A DNA stretch of 64,000 nt from Streptococcus salivarius. Lineage in GTDB: Bacteria; Bacillota; Bacilli; Lactobacillales; Streptococcaceae. The stretch covers positions 878,501-942,500 of the forward strand of contig NZ_CP018187.1 in NCBI RefSeq assembly GCF_009738225.1. The letters are read 5' to 3'. The stretch's first letter is position 1, and every line of letters starts with the position of its first letter. The notes under the pieces were generated by a model. That model was not told the origin of the DNA. It saw only the letters and a program-made list of their open reading frames with translations, and did not search any database. A program made the position numbers and the translations under genes. Shown piece by piece: positions 1 to 10,442 of this stretch.

Positions 1-3000
1 TAGATACACAAGTTGCCTACCTCAATACTTTCTCTAAACACTTTAACCTTAACGCAACTTATTCAACCAGCCAAAGTCAATCTGAATTGAATGCAGCTGC
101 TAAGACAATTCAAATTAAGATTGAACAAGAAATTTCAGCTAAAAAATCAACTGAATGGCTTCGTCAAGCAATTGAGTCTTTTGTAAAAGAACAAGACCAG
201 TGGAATACTACAACTGAAAACTATACCCTTGCTGACCACCTTCAAGGGGGAGCTCTTCTTTATGTCAATAATGACAAGACACCTTGGGCAAATTCTGATT
301 ACCGTTTGCTTAACCGTACACCAAGTAACCAAGATGGTTCTCTAAATGGTACAGGAAGATACTTGGGTGGTTATGAATTCCTACTTGCCAATGACGTTGA
401 TAACTCAAATCCAGTTGTGCAAGCTGAGCAGTTGAACCAAATTCACTATCTTGTGAACTGGGGATCAATTGTTATGGGTGATAAGGATGCTAACTTTGAT
501 GGTATCCGTGTTGATGCAGTTGACAATGTCGATGCTGACCTTCTCCAAGTTTATACAAACTACTTCCGAGCAGCCTTTGGTGTGGATAAATCTGAAGCCA
601 ATGCACTCGCTCACATTTCTATCCTTGAAGCTTGGGATTTAAATGATAATGCTTATAATCAAAAACATGATGGTGCAGCCCTTGCCATGGATAATAACCT
701 TCGTTATGCAATTATGGGTGCACTTTATGGATCGGGCTCTTCATTGAAAGATTTGATTACTAGCAGTTTGACAGACCGTACAAATAATAGTAAGTATGGA
801 GATACACAAGCTAACTATATCTTTGCACGTGCTCATGATAACCTTGTTCAAGATATCATTCGTGATATTGTTCAAAAAGAGATCAATCCAAAATCAGATG
901 GTTATACCATGACTGATGCTGAATTGAAACGTGCCTTTGAAATCTATAATGAAGATATGAAGAAGGCAGAAAAACGTTATACTATTAACAATATTCCAGC
1001 TGCCTATGCTTTGATTCTTCAAAATATGGAGCAGGTAACTCGTGTTTATTATGGAGATCTCTATACGGATAACGGCCAATATATGGCTACCAAGTCTCCT
1101 TACTACGATGCTATCACAACGCTCTTGAAGAACCGTATGAAATATGTTTCAGGTGGACAATCGATGAAAGTCGACACGTTCAATGGAAAAGAAATCTTGT
1201 CATCTGTTCGTTACGGTAAAGATATTATGACTGCTGACCAAACTACGGGTGTAGCAGAAACAAGTAAACATTCTGGTATGTTGACACTTATTGCCAATAA
1301 TCAGGATTTCTCACTGGGTGATGGTACTTTGAAAGTTAACATGGGTAAACTTCATGCTAACCAAGCCTACCGTCCATTACTTCTTGGTACTGATAAGGGA
1401 ATTGTCACTTACGAAAATGATGCGGCAGCAGCTGGAAAAATTAAATACACTGATGCTGAAGGGAACTTGACTTTCAGTGGAGATGAAATCAAGGGGTATC
1501 GAACTGTTGATATGAGAGGTTATCTTGGTGTTTGGGTACCAGTAGGTGCGCCTGATAACCAAGATATCCGTGTTAAAGGTTCAGATAAGAAACTTGACAA
1601 GACATTTTCTGCTACTGAAGCATTGGACTCACAAGTTATCTATGAAGGTTTCTCAAACTTCCAAGATTTTGTTGAAAAAGATAGCCAATATACTAATAAA
1701 TTGATTGCAGAAAATGCAGAACTCTTCAAGTCATGGGGAATCACATCATTCGAGATGGCTCCTCAATTTGTATCGGCTGATGACCGTACCTTCCTTGATT
1801 CTGTTATCCAAAATGGTTATGCCTTTACTGACCGATATGACCTTGCCATGAGCAAGAATAACAAATACGGTTCTAAAGAAGATCTTCGTGATGCACTTAA
1901 AGCCCTTCACAAGCAAGGTATTCAAGCAATTGCTGACTGGGTACCAGATCAACTTTACCAATTGCCAGGACAAGAAGTTGTAACAGCAACACGTGCTAAT
2001 AGTTATGGTACTCCAAAGGCCAATGCTTATATCAATAACACTTTATATGTTGCAAATTCTAAATCATCAGGTAAGGACTTCCAAGCTCAATATGGTGGTG
2101 AGTTCCTTGATGAGCTCCAAAAGAAATATCCACAGTTGTTTGAAGATGTGATGATATCAACTGGTAAGAAGATTGATCCATCTGTTAAAATCAAGCAATG
2201 GTCTGCTAAGTACATGAATGGTACTAATATCCTTGGTCGTGGTAGTCGTTATGTTCTCAGTAACGATGCTACTGGTCGCTACTATCAAGTTACTGATAAT
2301 GGCATCTTCTTGCCAAAACCTTTGACAGATCAAGGTGGTAAGACAGGTTTCTACTATGATGGTAAGGGTATGGCCTACTTTGATAATAGTGGTTTCCAAG
2401 CTAAGAATGCCTTCATTAAATATGCTGGAAATTACTATTACTTCGATAAAGAAGGTTATATGTTAACTGGTCGTCAAGATATCGATGGTAAGACTTATTT
2501 CTTCTTGCCAAACGGTATCCAGCTTCGTGATTCTATTTATCAACAGGATGGTAAATATTATTACTTTGGTAGCTTTGGTGAGCAGTACAAAGATGGTTAC
2601 TTTGTATTCGATGTACCGAAAGAAGGTACTTCAGAAACAGAAGCTAAATTCCGTTATTTCTCATCAACTGGAGAAATGGCAGTTGGCTTGACTTATGCTG
2701 GTGGAGGATTACAATACTTTGATGAAAATGGCTTCCAAGCTAAAGGCACTAAGTATGTGACTCCAGATGGGAAACTCTACTTCTTCGATAAAAATTCAGG
2801 TAATGCCTATACAAATCGTTGGGCAGAAATCGATGGTATCTGGTATGAATTCAACGATCAAGGCTATGCACAAGCTAAGAAGGGTGAATTCTACACAACG
2901 GATGGCTCAACATGGTTCTACCGTGATGCAGCTGGTAAGAATGTGACAGGTGCCCTTACTTTGGACGGTCACGAATACTACTTCCATGCAAATGGTGCCC

Positions 3001-3659
3001 AAGTTAAAGGTGATTTTGTTACTGAAAACGGTAAGATCAGCTACTACACTGTAGATAACGGTTATAAAGTAAAAGACAAGTTCTTCGAAGTGAACGGTAA
3101 ATGGTACCATGCTGATAAGGATGGTAACCTCGCCACAGGTCGTCAAACGATTGACCACCTTAACTATTACTTCAATGCTGATGGTAGCCAAGTTAAATCT
3201 GATTTCTTCACTCTTGATGGTGGTAAGACATGGTACTATGCCAAAGATAATGGTGAAATCGTGACAGGTGCCTATAGTGTTGGTGGTAAAAACTATTACT
3301 TCAAAGAAGATGGTAGTCAAGTCAAAGGTGACTTTGTTAAGAATGCTGACGGATCACTCTCTTACTATGATAAAGATTCAGGTGAGCGTCTCAATAACCG
3401 TTTCTTGACAACTGGTAACAATGTTTGGTACTACTTCAAAGACGGTAAGGCTGTAACAGGACGCCAAAATATCGATGGTAAAGAATATTACTTTGATAAA
3501 TTGGGACGCCAAGTTAAAGGTAGCCCAATCAGCACACCAAAAGGAGTAGAATACTACGAATCAGTTCTTGGCGAACGTGTGACAAACACATGGATCACTT
3601 TCCAAGACGGTAAGACTGTCTTCTTCGATGAAAATGGTTATGCTGATTTCGATAAATAA
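1..3659 (+). CDS. Glucosyltransferase (GH70 glucansucrase), 5' end outside window
   Basis: Secreted enzyme that polymerises the glucose of sucrose into extracellular glucan. The reading frame is open from position 3, so the gene begins upstream; about 290 N-terminal residues are probably missing judging by gtfJ. 1218 residues are visible. The GH70 triad is present: nucleophile Asp in FDGIRVDAVDNV (codon 513), acid/base Glu in SILEAW (codon 627) and stabiliser Asp in ARAHDNLVQD (codon 837). From about 2400 to the stop run aromatic-rich glucan/choline-binding-type repeats (YYYFDKEG, WYYxxxNGxxVTG). The NLVQD context after the stabiliser resembles gtfJ rather than dextran-forming enzymes, so an insoluble alpha-1,3-rich product is inferred. 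It may be one of the other named S. salivarius gtf genes, but I cannot decide which. Confidence 0.95.
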   Translation, partial: DTQVAYLNTFSKHFNLNATYSTSQSQSELNAAAKTIQIKIEQEISAKKSTEWLRQAIESFVKEQDQWNTTTENYTLADHLQGGALLYVNNDKTPWANSDYRLLNRTPSNQDGSLNGTGRYLGGYEFLLANDVDNSNPVVQAEQLNQIHYLVNWGSIVMGDKDANFDGIRVDAVDNVDADLLQVYTNYFRAAFGVDKSEANALAHISILEAWDLNDNAYNQKHDGAALAMDNNLRYAIMGALYGSGSSLKDLITSSLTDRTNNSKYGDTQANYIFARAHDNLVQDIIRDIVQKEINPKSDGYTMTDAELKRAFEIYNEDMKKAEKRYTINNIPAAYALILQNMEQVTRVYYGDLYTDNGQYMATKSPYYDAITTLLKNRMKYVSGGQSMKVDTFNGKEILSSVRYGKDIMTADQTTGVAETSKHSGMLTLIANNQDFSLGDGTLKVNMGKLHANQAYRPLLLGTDKGIVTYENDAAAAGKIKYTDAEGNLTFSGDEIKGYRTVDMRGYLGVWVPVGAPDNQDIRVKGSDKKLDKTFSATEALDSQVIYEGFSNFQDFVEKDSQYTNKLIAENAELFKSWGITSFEMAPQFVSADDRTFLDSVIQNGYAFTDRYDLAMSKNNKYGSKEDLRDALKALHKQGIQAIADWVPDQLYQLPGQEVVTATRANSYGTPKANAYINNTLYVANSKSSGKDFQAQYGGEFLDELQKKYPQLFEDVMISTGKKIDPSVKIKQWSAKYMNGTNILGRGSRYVLSNDATGRYYQVTDNGIFLPKPLTDQGGKTGFYYDGKGMAYFDNSGFQAKNAFIKYAGNYYYFDKEGYMLTGRQDIDGKTYFFLPNGIQLRDSIYQQDGKYYYFGSFGEQYKDGYFVFDVPKEGTSETEAKFRYFSSTGEMAVGLTYAGGGLQYFDENGFQAKGTKYVTPDGKLYFFDKNSGNAYTNRWAEIDGIWYEFNDQGYAQAKKGEFYTTDGSTWFYRDAAGKNVTGALTLDGHEYYFHANGAQVKGDFVTENGKISYYTVDNGYKVKDKFFEVNGKWYHADKDGNLATGRQTIDHLNYYFNADGSQVKSDFFTLDGGKTWYYAKDNGEIVTGAYSVGGKNYYFKEDGSQVKGDFVKNADGSLSYYDKDSGERLNNRFLTTGNNVWYYFKDGKAVTGRQNIDGKEYYFDKLGRQVKGSPISTPKGVEYYESVLGERVTNTWITFQDGKTVFFDENGYADFDK

Positions 3660-3723
3660 TCAATCAATCTAATCTTAATCTGAGAGATTAAGGGAAAAAC
3701 GATATGATTTGACATGAATTTAT

Positions 3724-3775
3724 AGGTGAAATTTCTTGAAAACGAGAATCGTTTAAAGAAATTTCACCTTTTTTT
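3724..3775 (+). terminator. Terminator after the first glucosyltransferase
   Basis: A perfect 14-bp stem (AGGTGAAATTTCTT with AAGAAATTTCACCT) closes an 18-base loop and is followed by a T-run. It ends the upstream gtf transcript and makes gtfJ a separate transcription unit. Confidence 0.85.
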
Positions 3776-4010
3776 GCTCCTTAAAGAAAAAAATCTGACA
3801 AATATCAATTTTGAGTCAGAAAGGCTACAAATGTTATTAAATCAAGTGTTCTAGACATTTTCTAAAAAAATAGTTTCAGTTATCAAATGATATAAAAATG
3901 AGAATTGAAAACCTATGAAACAGGCTTATTACAAAAATTTTCTAATATTAATATTATGTTACATATATTTTATAAAAAAACAATTAATTCGAGAAATAGT
4001 TAGAAAATAA

Positions 4011-4019
4011 TGATATAAT
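4011..4019 (+). promoter_or_regulatory. Extended -10 promoter of gtfJ
   Basis: TGATATAAT is a perfect extended -10 located 67 bases before the gtfJ ATG, with no convincing -35. The same motif, in the wider context AATGATATAATG, precedes the third gtf gene. A GAAATC-GGATA-GATTTC inverted repeat follows at 4030-4046 in the presumed 5' UTR; its role is unknown. The AT-rich stretch 3776-4010 shows nothing else that I recognise. Confidence 0.6.
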
Positions 4020-4085
4020 GTAATTGTTTGAAATCGGATAGATTTCAGTCTGATTTTGACAAATAAAATCACGGGGAAAATTATA

Positions 4086-7000
4086 ATGGAAAATAAGGTA
4101 CACTATAAGCTTCATAAAGTTAAGAAGCAATGGGTTACAATTGCAGTTGCCTCTGCAGCACTTGCTACTGTCGTAGGAGGATTGTCTGCAACAACATCTT
4201 CAGTTTCAGCGGATGAAACTCAAGTTAAGACAGTAACTCAACCAAATTCAGATACAACAGCCGACTTAGTTACTTCTACAGAAGCAACCAAAGAAGTCGA
4301 TAAACGTACAAATACAAAAGAAGCAGATGTTTTAACGCCTGCTAAAGAAACAAATGCTGCCGAAACAGCAACTACAACGAACACACAAGCAACAGCTGAA
4401 GCAGCTACAACAGCAACAACTGCTGATGTAGCAGTGGCAGCTGTTCCAAATAAAGAAGCAGTTGTGACAACAGATGCACCAGCTGTTACAACTGAAAAAG
4501 CAGAAGAACAGCCAGCTACCGTCAAGGCTGAAGTCGTCAATACAGAAGTTAAAGCTCCTCAAGCTGCTTTGAAAGATTCAGAAGTGGAAGCAGCACTTTC
4601 TTTGAAAAACATCAAATACACTGATGGTAAATATTACTATGTTAATGAAGATGGTTCACACAAAGAAAACTTTGCCATTACTGTAAATGGTCAATTGCTT
4701 TACTTCGGCAAAGATGGCGCCCTTACAAGTTCATCAACACACTCTTTCACACCTGGAACAACAAATATTGTTGATGGTTTCTCAATCAATAACCGTGCCT
4801 ACGATTCATCTGAAGCAAGTTTTGAATTGATTAATGGTTATTTGACTGCTGATAGCTGGTACCGTCCAGTTTCTATCATCAAAGATGGTGTGACTTGGCA
4901 AGCATCAACTGCAGAAGATTTCCGTCCACTTTTGATGGCTTGGTGGCCAAATGTAGATACGCAAGTTAATTACTTGAACTACATGTCTAAAGTCTTCAAC
5001 TTGGAGGCTAAGTACACAAGCACAGATAAGCAAGCAGACTTAAATCGTGCTGCTAAGGATATCCAAGTTAAGATTGAACAAAAGATTCAGGCTGAAAAAT
5101 CAACACAATGGTTGCGTGAAACTATCTCTGCCTTTGTTAAGACACAACCACAGTGGGACAAAGAAACTGAAAACTATTCAAAAGGTGGAGGAGAGGATCA
5201 CCTTCAAGGTGGAGCCCTTCTTTATGTGAATGACTCACGTACACCATGGGCAAATTCTAACTATCGTCTTTTGAACCGTACGGCTACTAACCAGACTGGT
5301 ACGATTAATAAGTCAGTTCTTGATGAGCAGTCTGACCCAAACCACATGGGTGGCTTCGACTTCTTGCTTGCTAATGACGTAGACTTATCTAACCCAGTTG
5401 TTCAAGCGGAACAATTGAACCAAATTCACTACCTTATGAACTGGGGTTCAATTGTTATGGGTGACAAGGATGCTAACTTCGATGGTATCCGTGTCGATGC
5501 GGTAGATAATGTCAATGCTGACATGCTTCAACTCTACACAAACTATTTCCGTGAGTACTATGGTGTAAATAAATCTGAGGCGCAAGCTCTTGCTCATATC
5601 TCAGTTCTTGAAGCGTGGAGTCTTAACGACAACCATTACAATGACAAGACTGATGGTGCTGCGCTTGCCATGGAAAATAAACAACGTTTGGCCCTCCTTT
5701 TCTCATTGGCTAAACCAATTAAGGATCGTACACCAGCTGTAAGTCCTTTGTATAACAATACTTTCAATACGACTCAACGCGATTTTAAGACTGACTGGAT
5801 TAACAAAGATGGAAGCACTGCCTACAACGAAGACGGTACAGCTAAACAGTCTACAATTGGTAAATACAATGAGAAATACGGAGACGCGTCAGGAAACTAC
5901 GTCTTTATCCGTGCCCATGATAACAACGTTCAAGATATTATTGCTGAAATCATTAAGAAAGAAATCAATAAAAAATCAGATGGTTTCACTATCTCTGATT
6001 CTGAAATGAAGCAAGCATTTGAAATTTACAACAAAGACATGCTCAGCAGCAATAAGAAATATACCTTGAATAACATCCCTGCAGCTTATGCTGTAATGTT
6101 GCAGAACATGGAAACGATCACTCGTGTCTACTATGGAGACCTTTATACAGATGACGGTCACTATATGGAAACTAAATCACCATATCACGACACCATCGTT
6201 AACTTGATGAAGAACCGTATCAAGTATGTATCTGGTGGACAAGCGCAACGTTCTTACTGGTTGCCAACTGATGGTAAGATGGACAATTCAGATGTTGAAC
6301 TTTACCGCACAAGTGAAGTCTACACTTCAGTACGTTATGGTAAAGACATCATGACAGCTGACGATACAGAAGGTTCTAAATACAGCCGTACCTCTGGTCA
6401 GGTAACTCTTGTAGTGAATAATCCAAAATTGACTTTGCATGAGTCAGCTAAACTTAATGTTGAAATGGGTAAAATCCATGCCAACCAGAAATACCGTGCT
6501 TTGATTGTTGGTACAGCTGATGGTATCAAGAACTTTACATCTGATGCAGAGGCAATCGCAGCAGGTTACGTGAAAGAAACAGACAGCAATGGTGTCTTGA
6601 CTTTCGGCGCTAATGACATCAAGGGTTATGAAACATTTGATATGTCAGGTTTCGTAGCAGTTTGGGTTCCAGTCGGAGCTTCAGATGATCAAGATATCCG
6701 TGTAGCACCTTCAACAGAAGCTAAAAAAGAAGGCGAATTGACCCTTAAAGCGACTGAGGCTTATGATTCACAATTGATCTACGAAGGATTCTCAAACTTC
6801 CAAACTATCCCGGATGGTTCAGATCCTTCAGTCTATACTAACCGTAAGATTGCTGAAAATGTTGATTTGTTCAAATCATGGGGCGTAACATCATTTGAAA
6901 TGGCACCACAATTTGTATCTGCCGATGACGGTACCTTCCTTGACTCAGTTATCCAAAATGGTTATGCCTTTGCAGATCGTTATGATCTTGCCATGAGTAA

Positions 7001-8642
7001 GAACAATAAATATGGTTCTAAAGAAGATCTTCGTGATGCTCTTAAAGCCCTTCACAAAGCGGGTATCCAAGCAATCGCTGACTGGGTTCCAGACCAAATT
7101 TACCAATTGCCAGGTAAAGAAGTCGTAACAGCGACTCGTACTGACGGTGCAGGACGTAAGATTGCAGATGCTATCATTGATCACTCACTTTATGTAGCTA
7201 ACTCTAAGTCATCAGGTAGGGATTACCAAGCTCAATATGGTGGCGAATTCTTAGCTGAACTTAAAGCTAAGTACCCTAAAATGTTCACGGAAAACATGAT
7301 CTCAACTGGTAAACCAATTGATGATTCTGTTAAATTGAAACAATGGAAGGCTAAATACTTCAACGGAACAAACGTTCTTGACCGCGGTGTTGGCTATGTA
7401 CTTAGCGATGAAGCAACTGGTAAATATTTCACTGTCACTAAAGAAGGTAACTTCATTCCTCTTCAATTGACAGGAAATGAAAAGGCTGTTACTGGGTTCT
7501 CAAATGATGGTAAGGGAATCACTTACTTCGGTACAAGTGGTAATCAAGCTAAATCTGCCTTTGTTACTTTCAATGGAAATACCTATTACTTTGATGCACG
7601 TGGTCACATGGTTACAAATGGTGAATACTCACCAAATGGTAAAGATGTTTATCGTTTCTTGCCAAATGGTATCATGTTGAGCAATGCCTTCTATGTTGAT
7701 GCTAACGGTAATACTTACCTTTATAACTATAAAGGTCAAATGTACAAGGGTGGTTACACTAAATTTGATGTAACTGAAACTGATAAAGATGGTAATGAAT
7801 CTAAGGTTGTGAAATTCCGTTACTTCACTAATGAAGGTGTCATGGCTAAAGGTCTTACTGTTATCGATGGTTCCACACAATACTTTGGTGAAGATGGTTT
7901 CCAAACTAAAGATAAGTTAGCAACCTATAAAGGTAAGACTTATTACTTCGAAGCTCATACTGGTAATGCTATCAAGAACACTTGGAGGAACATCGATGGT
8001 AAATGGTACCACTTCGATGAAAATGGTGTTGCCGCTACAGGTGCTCAAGTTATCAATGGTCAAAAACTTTACTTTAATGAAGATGGAAGTCAAGTTAAAG
8101 GTGGCGTTGTTAAGAATGCAGATGGTACTTATAGTAAGTACAAAGAAGGTTCTGGAGAGCTAGTGACTAACGAATTCTTCACAACTGATGGCAATGTTTG
8201 GTACTATGCAGGCGCTAATGGTAAGACTGTTACAGGTGCTCAAGTTATCAATGGACAACACCTCTACTTTAATGCAGACGGAAGCCAAGTTAAGGGTGGT
8301 ATTGTTAAGAATGCAGATGGTACTTATAGCAAGTATGATGCTGCAACAGGTGAACGCTTGACTAATGAGTTCTTCACAACAGGAGACAACAATTGGTACT
8401 ATATCGGTGCTAATGGTAAGTCAGTGACTGGTGAAGTTAAAATTGGTGACGATACTTATTACTTTGCTAAAGATGGTAAACAAGTAAAAGGGCAAACAGT
8501 AAGTGCTGGCAATGGTCGAATCAGCTATTACTATGGTGATAGTGGTAAGAGAGCTGTTAGCACATGGGTAGAAATTCAACCAGGAGTTTACGTTTACTTT
8601 GATAAGAATGGTCTTGCTTACCCACCTAGAGTGCTAAACTAA
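4086..8642 (+). CDS. gtfJ: Glucosyltransferase GtfJ (GH70, insoluble alpha-1,3-glucan type)
   Basis: Extracellular glucansucrase of 1518 aa. I chose the ATG at 4086 (GGGGA about 9 bases upstream) over an in-frame TTG at 4056, because it gives the family N-terminus MENKVxYKLHKVKKQW. The signal peptide ends near residue 42 (VSA/DET). A Thr/Ala-rich variable segment runs to about 170, then the GH70 catalytic core with Asp471 (RVDAVDNV), Glu509 (VLEAW) and Asp612 (RAHDNNVQD). Glucan-binding repeats fill about 1155-1510. The length, variable region and C-terminus PPRVLN agree with S. salivarius GtfJ as I remember it, which is known to make mostly alpha-1,3 linked insoluble glucan. It has its own promoter and terminator, so it is probably monocistronic. 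Confidence 0.93.
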   Translation: MENKVHYKLHKVKKQWVTIAVASAALATVVGGLSATTSSVSADETQVKTVTQPNSDTTADLVTSTEATKEVDKRTNTKEADVLTPAKETNAAETATTTNTQATAEAATTATTADVAVAAVPNKEAVVTTDAPAVTTEKAEEQPATVKAEVVNTEVKAPQAALKDSEVEAALSLKNIKYTDGKYYYVNEDGSHKENFAITVNGQLLYFGKDGALTSSSTHSFTPGTTNIVDGFSINNRAYDSSEASFELINGYLTADSWYRPVSIIKDGVTWQASTAEDFRPLLMAWWPNVDTQVNYLNYMSKVFNLEAKYTSTDKQADLNRAAKDIQVKIEQKIQAEKSTQWLRETISAFVKTQPQWDKETENYSKGGGEDHLQGGALLYVNDSRTPWANSNYRLLNRTATNQTGTINKSVLDEQSDPNHMGGFDFLLANDVDLSNPVVQAEQLNQIHYLMNWGSIVMGDKDANFDGIRVDAVDNVNADMLQLYTNYFREYYGVNKSEAQALAHISVLEAWSLNDNHYNDKTDGAALAMENKQRLALLFSLAKPIKDRTPAVSPLYNNTFNTTQRDFKTDWINKDGSTAYNEDGTAKQSTIGKYNEKYGDASGNYVFIRAHDNNVQDIIAEIIKKEINKKSDGFTISDSEMKQAFEIYNKDMLSSNKKYTLNNIPAAYAVMLQNMETITRVYYGDLYTDDGHYMETKSPYHDTIVNLMKNRIKYVSGGQAQRSYWLPTDGKMDNSDVELYRTSEVYTSVRYGKDIMTADDTEGSKYSRTSGQVTLVVNNPKLTLHESAKLNVEMGKIHANQKYRALIVGTADGIKNFTSDAEAIAAGYVKETDSNGVLTFGANDIKGYETFDMSGFVAVWVPVGASDDQDIRVAPSTEAKKEGELTLKATEAYDSQLIYEGFSNFQTIPDGSDPSVYTNRKIAENVDLFKSWGVTSFEMAPQFVSADDGTFLDSVIQNGYAFADRYDLAMSKNNKYGSKEDLRDALKALHKAGIQAIADWVPDQIYQLPGKEVVTATRTDGAGRKIADAIIDHSLYVANSKSSGRDYQAQYGGEFLAELKAKYPKMFTENMISTGKPIDDSVKLKQWKAKYFNGTNVLDRGVGYVLSDEATGKYFTVTKEGNFIPLQLTGNEKAVTGFSNDGKGITYFGTSGNQAKSAFVTFNGNTYYFDARGHMVTNGEYSPNGKDVYRFLPNGIMLSNAFYVDANGNTYLYNYKGQMYKGGYTKFDVTETDKDGNESKVVKFRYFTNEGVMAKGLTVIDGSTQYFGEDGFQTKDKLATYKGKTYYFEAHTGNAIKNTWRNIDGKWYHFDENGVAATGAQVINGQKLYFNEDGSQVKGGVVKNADGTYSKYKEGSGELVTNEFFTTDGNVWYYAGANGKTVTGAQVINGQHLYFNADGSQVKGGIVKNADGTYSKYDAATGERLTNEFFTTGDNNWYYIGANGKSVTGEVKIGDDTYYFAKDGKQVKGQTVSAGNGRISYYYGDSGKRAVSTWVEIQPGVYVYFDKNGLAYPPRVLN

Positions 8643-8649
8643 TTGATTT

Positions 8650-8676
8650 AAAAAGGAGAACTTCGGTTCTCTTTTT
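8650..8676 (+). terminator. gtfJ terminator with UUCG tetraloop
   Basis: AAAAAGGAGAAC and GTTCTCTTTTT pair around a TTCG loop (one G-T wobble), 8 bases after the gtfJ stop. Confidence 0.85.
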
Positions 8677-8787
8677 CTACCATTTGCCAAGTCTATCAAG
8701 GCTTTAAGTAAAAAAAGAGATAAGATAGTGGCTATTCTGAGGTTACTGTCTTATTTTTAACACTTTTTGATCCATAAATGGGCATGC

Positions 8788-8829
8788 TAAAAAAACACCT
8801 CATCTGGTATTTTTTGAAACAAGGTGTTA
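8788..8829 (-). terminator. Possible terminator of the IS110 element
   Basis: AACACCT and AGGTGTT pair across a long loop. Read on the minus strand, the stem is followed by a run of seven T. It lies about 25 bases downstream of the dead transposase gene, and the loop of more than 20 bases makes it a weak call. Confidence 0.4.
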
Positions 8830-8851
8830 CCATAATACGGCATAGACAGCC

Positions 8852-10053
8852 TTATCGATTTTGGGTCAAAGAGTAATCGTAAAGTTTGTTATGCGTAATG
8901 AGGTAATACATTGTTCGAATGAGACGATGTATAGAGGAAATCGTATGTGGCTTAGTTGAAGCTATTGTCGATTGTCTGTTTCGTTTCTCATAGAAATCTG
9001 CGATATGACAAGGATTGGTATGGCTAGCTGAAGCGATATTGCGAATAGATTTGTACAGAATTTTTCTTGCACAAGGATTCCCACGCTTAGTAATATGCTC
9101 TTGACCTAGGAAATCTCCCGACTCATAGTGTTTGAGATCAATACCGATAAAAGCGTTGATTTGATTAGCAGACGTAAAGCGACGAATGTCTCCTAATTCG
9201 CCAATAACGCTTGTACCCGTTGTCTCTGCGATGCCAGGAATAGAGAGAAGAATCACATATTCAGGTAGAGGTTTAGCTAACTCTATCAACTGTTCTAAAA
9301 CTTGTTCTCGACGGCTTGTCAACCTTATAAGTTTCTGTGCATTATACTTAACCTCTTCTATTATAGGAGAGGTTTTTGAAATGGCAGAATAAGATTGCTT
9401 TACCAGTCCAACTAGCTTCTCAGCCAAGTTACCTACTCTGTTCTCTGAAATGCGTTTAGAGGTTGACTGGCGAATAGTCTCTTTCAACTCAACTTCCGAT
9501 AATTCCAGCACCTAATGCTTTGTTGGGAAGATGGACACGAGATTCTAATATTGCTCACCTGCAGGAGTAGATAGTAGAATCTCGATTTCTGGGAAGGCGA
9601 CTTGAAGAACTTTGTGCAGCCTATTCTTCGTCCTTACGATATCCTCTGTCAGATTTTGGTAGAACCGGCTAAGATCATGCAAGTTTTGATAGACTTTTTC
9701 TTGAACATAAATTGGCTTACGGTTTAAAACGAATTGTGACGAAGCTAGTTTCCCTGCGTCAATTTTATCGGTTTTCCGGACTCGTAAGCTGTCAAGTTGC
9801 TTTTTAGCTTCCAAAGGATTAAGACGTGTATAGTCATAGCTGTTTTCTTCTAGAAAAGCCTGAAGTCGACAAGAGTAGACACCATTAGCTTCGAAAATAA
9901 TTTCGGGGTTTCTCACGGTCTTTAGTCCTTCAGTAGACGAGAAAATCCGATAATGTCATTAGACATAGTATAGCCATGAACCCTTTCACCATTCACAAGA
10001 ATAGCGACTTCTGAGCTTGCTTTACTCACATCAATTCCAAAAACTGTCCGCAT
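8852..10053 (-). pseudogene. IS110-family transposase, decayed (one frameshift, two nonsense codons)
   Basis: DEDD recombinase of an IS110-family element. The N-terminus starts at 10053 (MRTVFGIDVSK, first catalytic Asp) and runs to a stop near 9924, where one base appears lost (GACTAAAG where GACCTAAAG would keep the frame). The second segment, from 9916, holds FEANGVYS (Glu) and KTDKIDAGKLA (two Asp). Two in-frame TAG codons at 9544-9546 (after EQY, probably from TGG) and about 9513 split it from the C-terminal domain 9511-8852, which carries the typical LLSIPGIAETTG and AFIGIDLKHYESG motifs. With three lesions the protein cannot be made. The about 330 bp non-coding stretch upstream keeps structured RNA elements (see 10113-10282). 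Confidence 0.9.
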
Positions 10054-10112
10054 TATGTTTACCTCTTTGTCTTGAATGATTCCTTATTTTAGTGATTTCA
10101 TTTTCAATACTC

Positions 10113-10282
10113 GACGTCTAGCGTCCAACATACTTTGATAAAATTCCATCTAAAACAGGTGTCTTGCCAGTTTTTTTACGGCGTCTAGCGCCAAAAGAAG
10201 CCACGACTTCACAAGACACCTCTACTTTAACACAAAGAAAAAGTAGTGAGTACTCACTCCCGTCGGAGATTTCTTCACTACT
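10113..10282 (-). ncRNA. Candidate IS110 bridge-RNA region
   Basis: Non-coding leader upstream (minus strand) of the IS110 transposase pseudogene. It holds two tiered stems and one hairpin. Stem I (10242-10282): an 8-bp perfect lower stem AGTAGTGA/TCACTACT, an internal loop, and an upper stem CTCC/GGAG. Stem II (10157-10221): a 10-bp perfect lower stem (AGGTGTCTTG/CAAGACACCT), an internal loop of about 19 and 13 bases, and an upper stem GGCG/CGCC. Hairpin III (10113-10125): GACG/CGTC. On the minus strand II and III share the loop CTAGA, with compensated stem changes (GGCG/CGCC versus GACG/CGTC). IS110 elements are known to encode a bridge RNA with two internal guide loops in this position. 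That this is one is inference. Confidence 0.45.
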
Positions 10283-10393
10283 AATCTTAGTATGTTTTCT
10301 ACAGGCGGCAGGTCTAGTTGATGACCATGAGAATGATTGTGAATGGAAAAGCGGAAGTTAGTGAGTGCAGCGTTTAATTATCTGAGAATAGAG

Positions 10394-10423
10394 AAAAAGC
10401 TGAGAAACTCATCTCAGCTTTTT
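10394..10423. terminator. Bidirectional terminator, 3' of the SemiSWEET gene
   Basis: AAAAGCTGAGA and TCTCAGCTTTT form a perfect 11-bp stem with A and T runs on either side. It lies 20 bases beyond the stop of the minus-strand SemiSWEET gene and separates it from the IS110 element. Confidence 0.8.
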
Positions 10424-10442
10424 ATACATACTATTAAATTTG

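Noticed and set aside
4056..4087. TTGACA at 4056 and TATAAT at 4082 as a gtfJ promoter
   Set aside because: The spacing is 20 bases and the -10 would overlap the ATG, leaving no ribosome site in the transcript.
10164..10361. 65-codon plus-strand frame upstream of the IS110 transposase
   Set aside because: It crosses the stem structures of the non-coding leader, has no ribosome site and no recognisable protein character.
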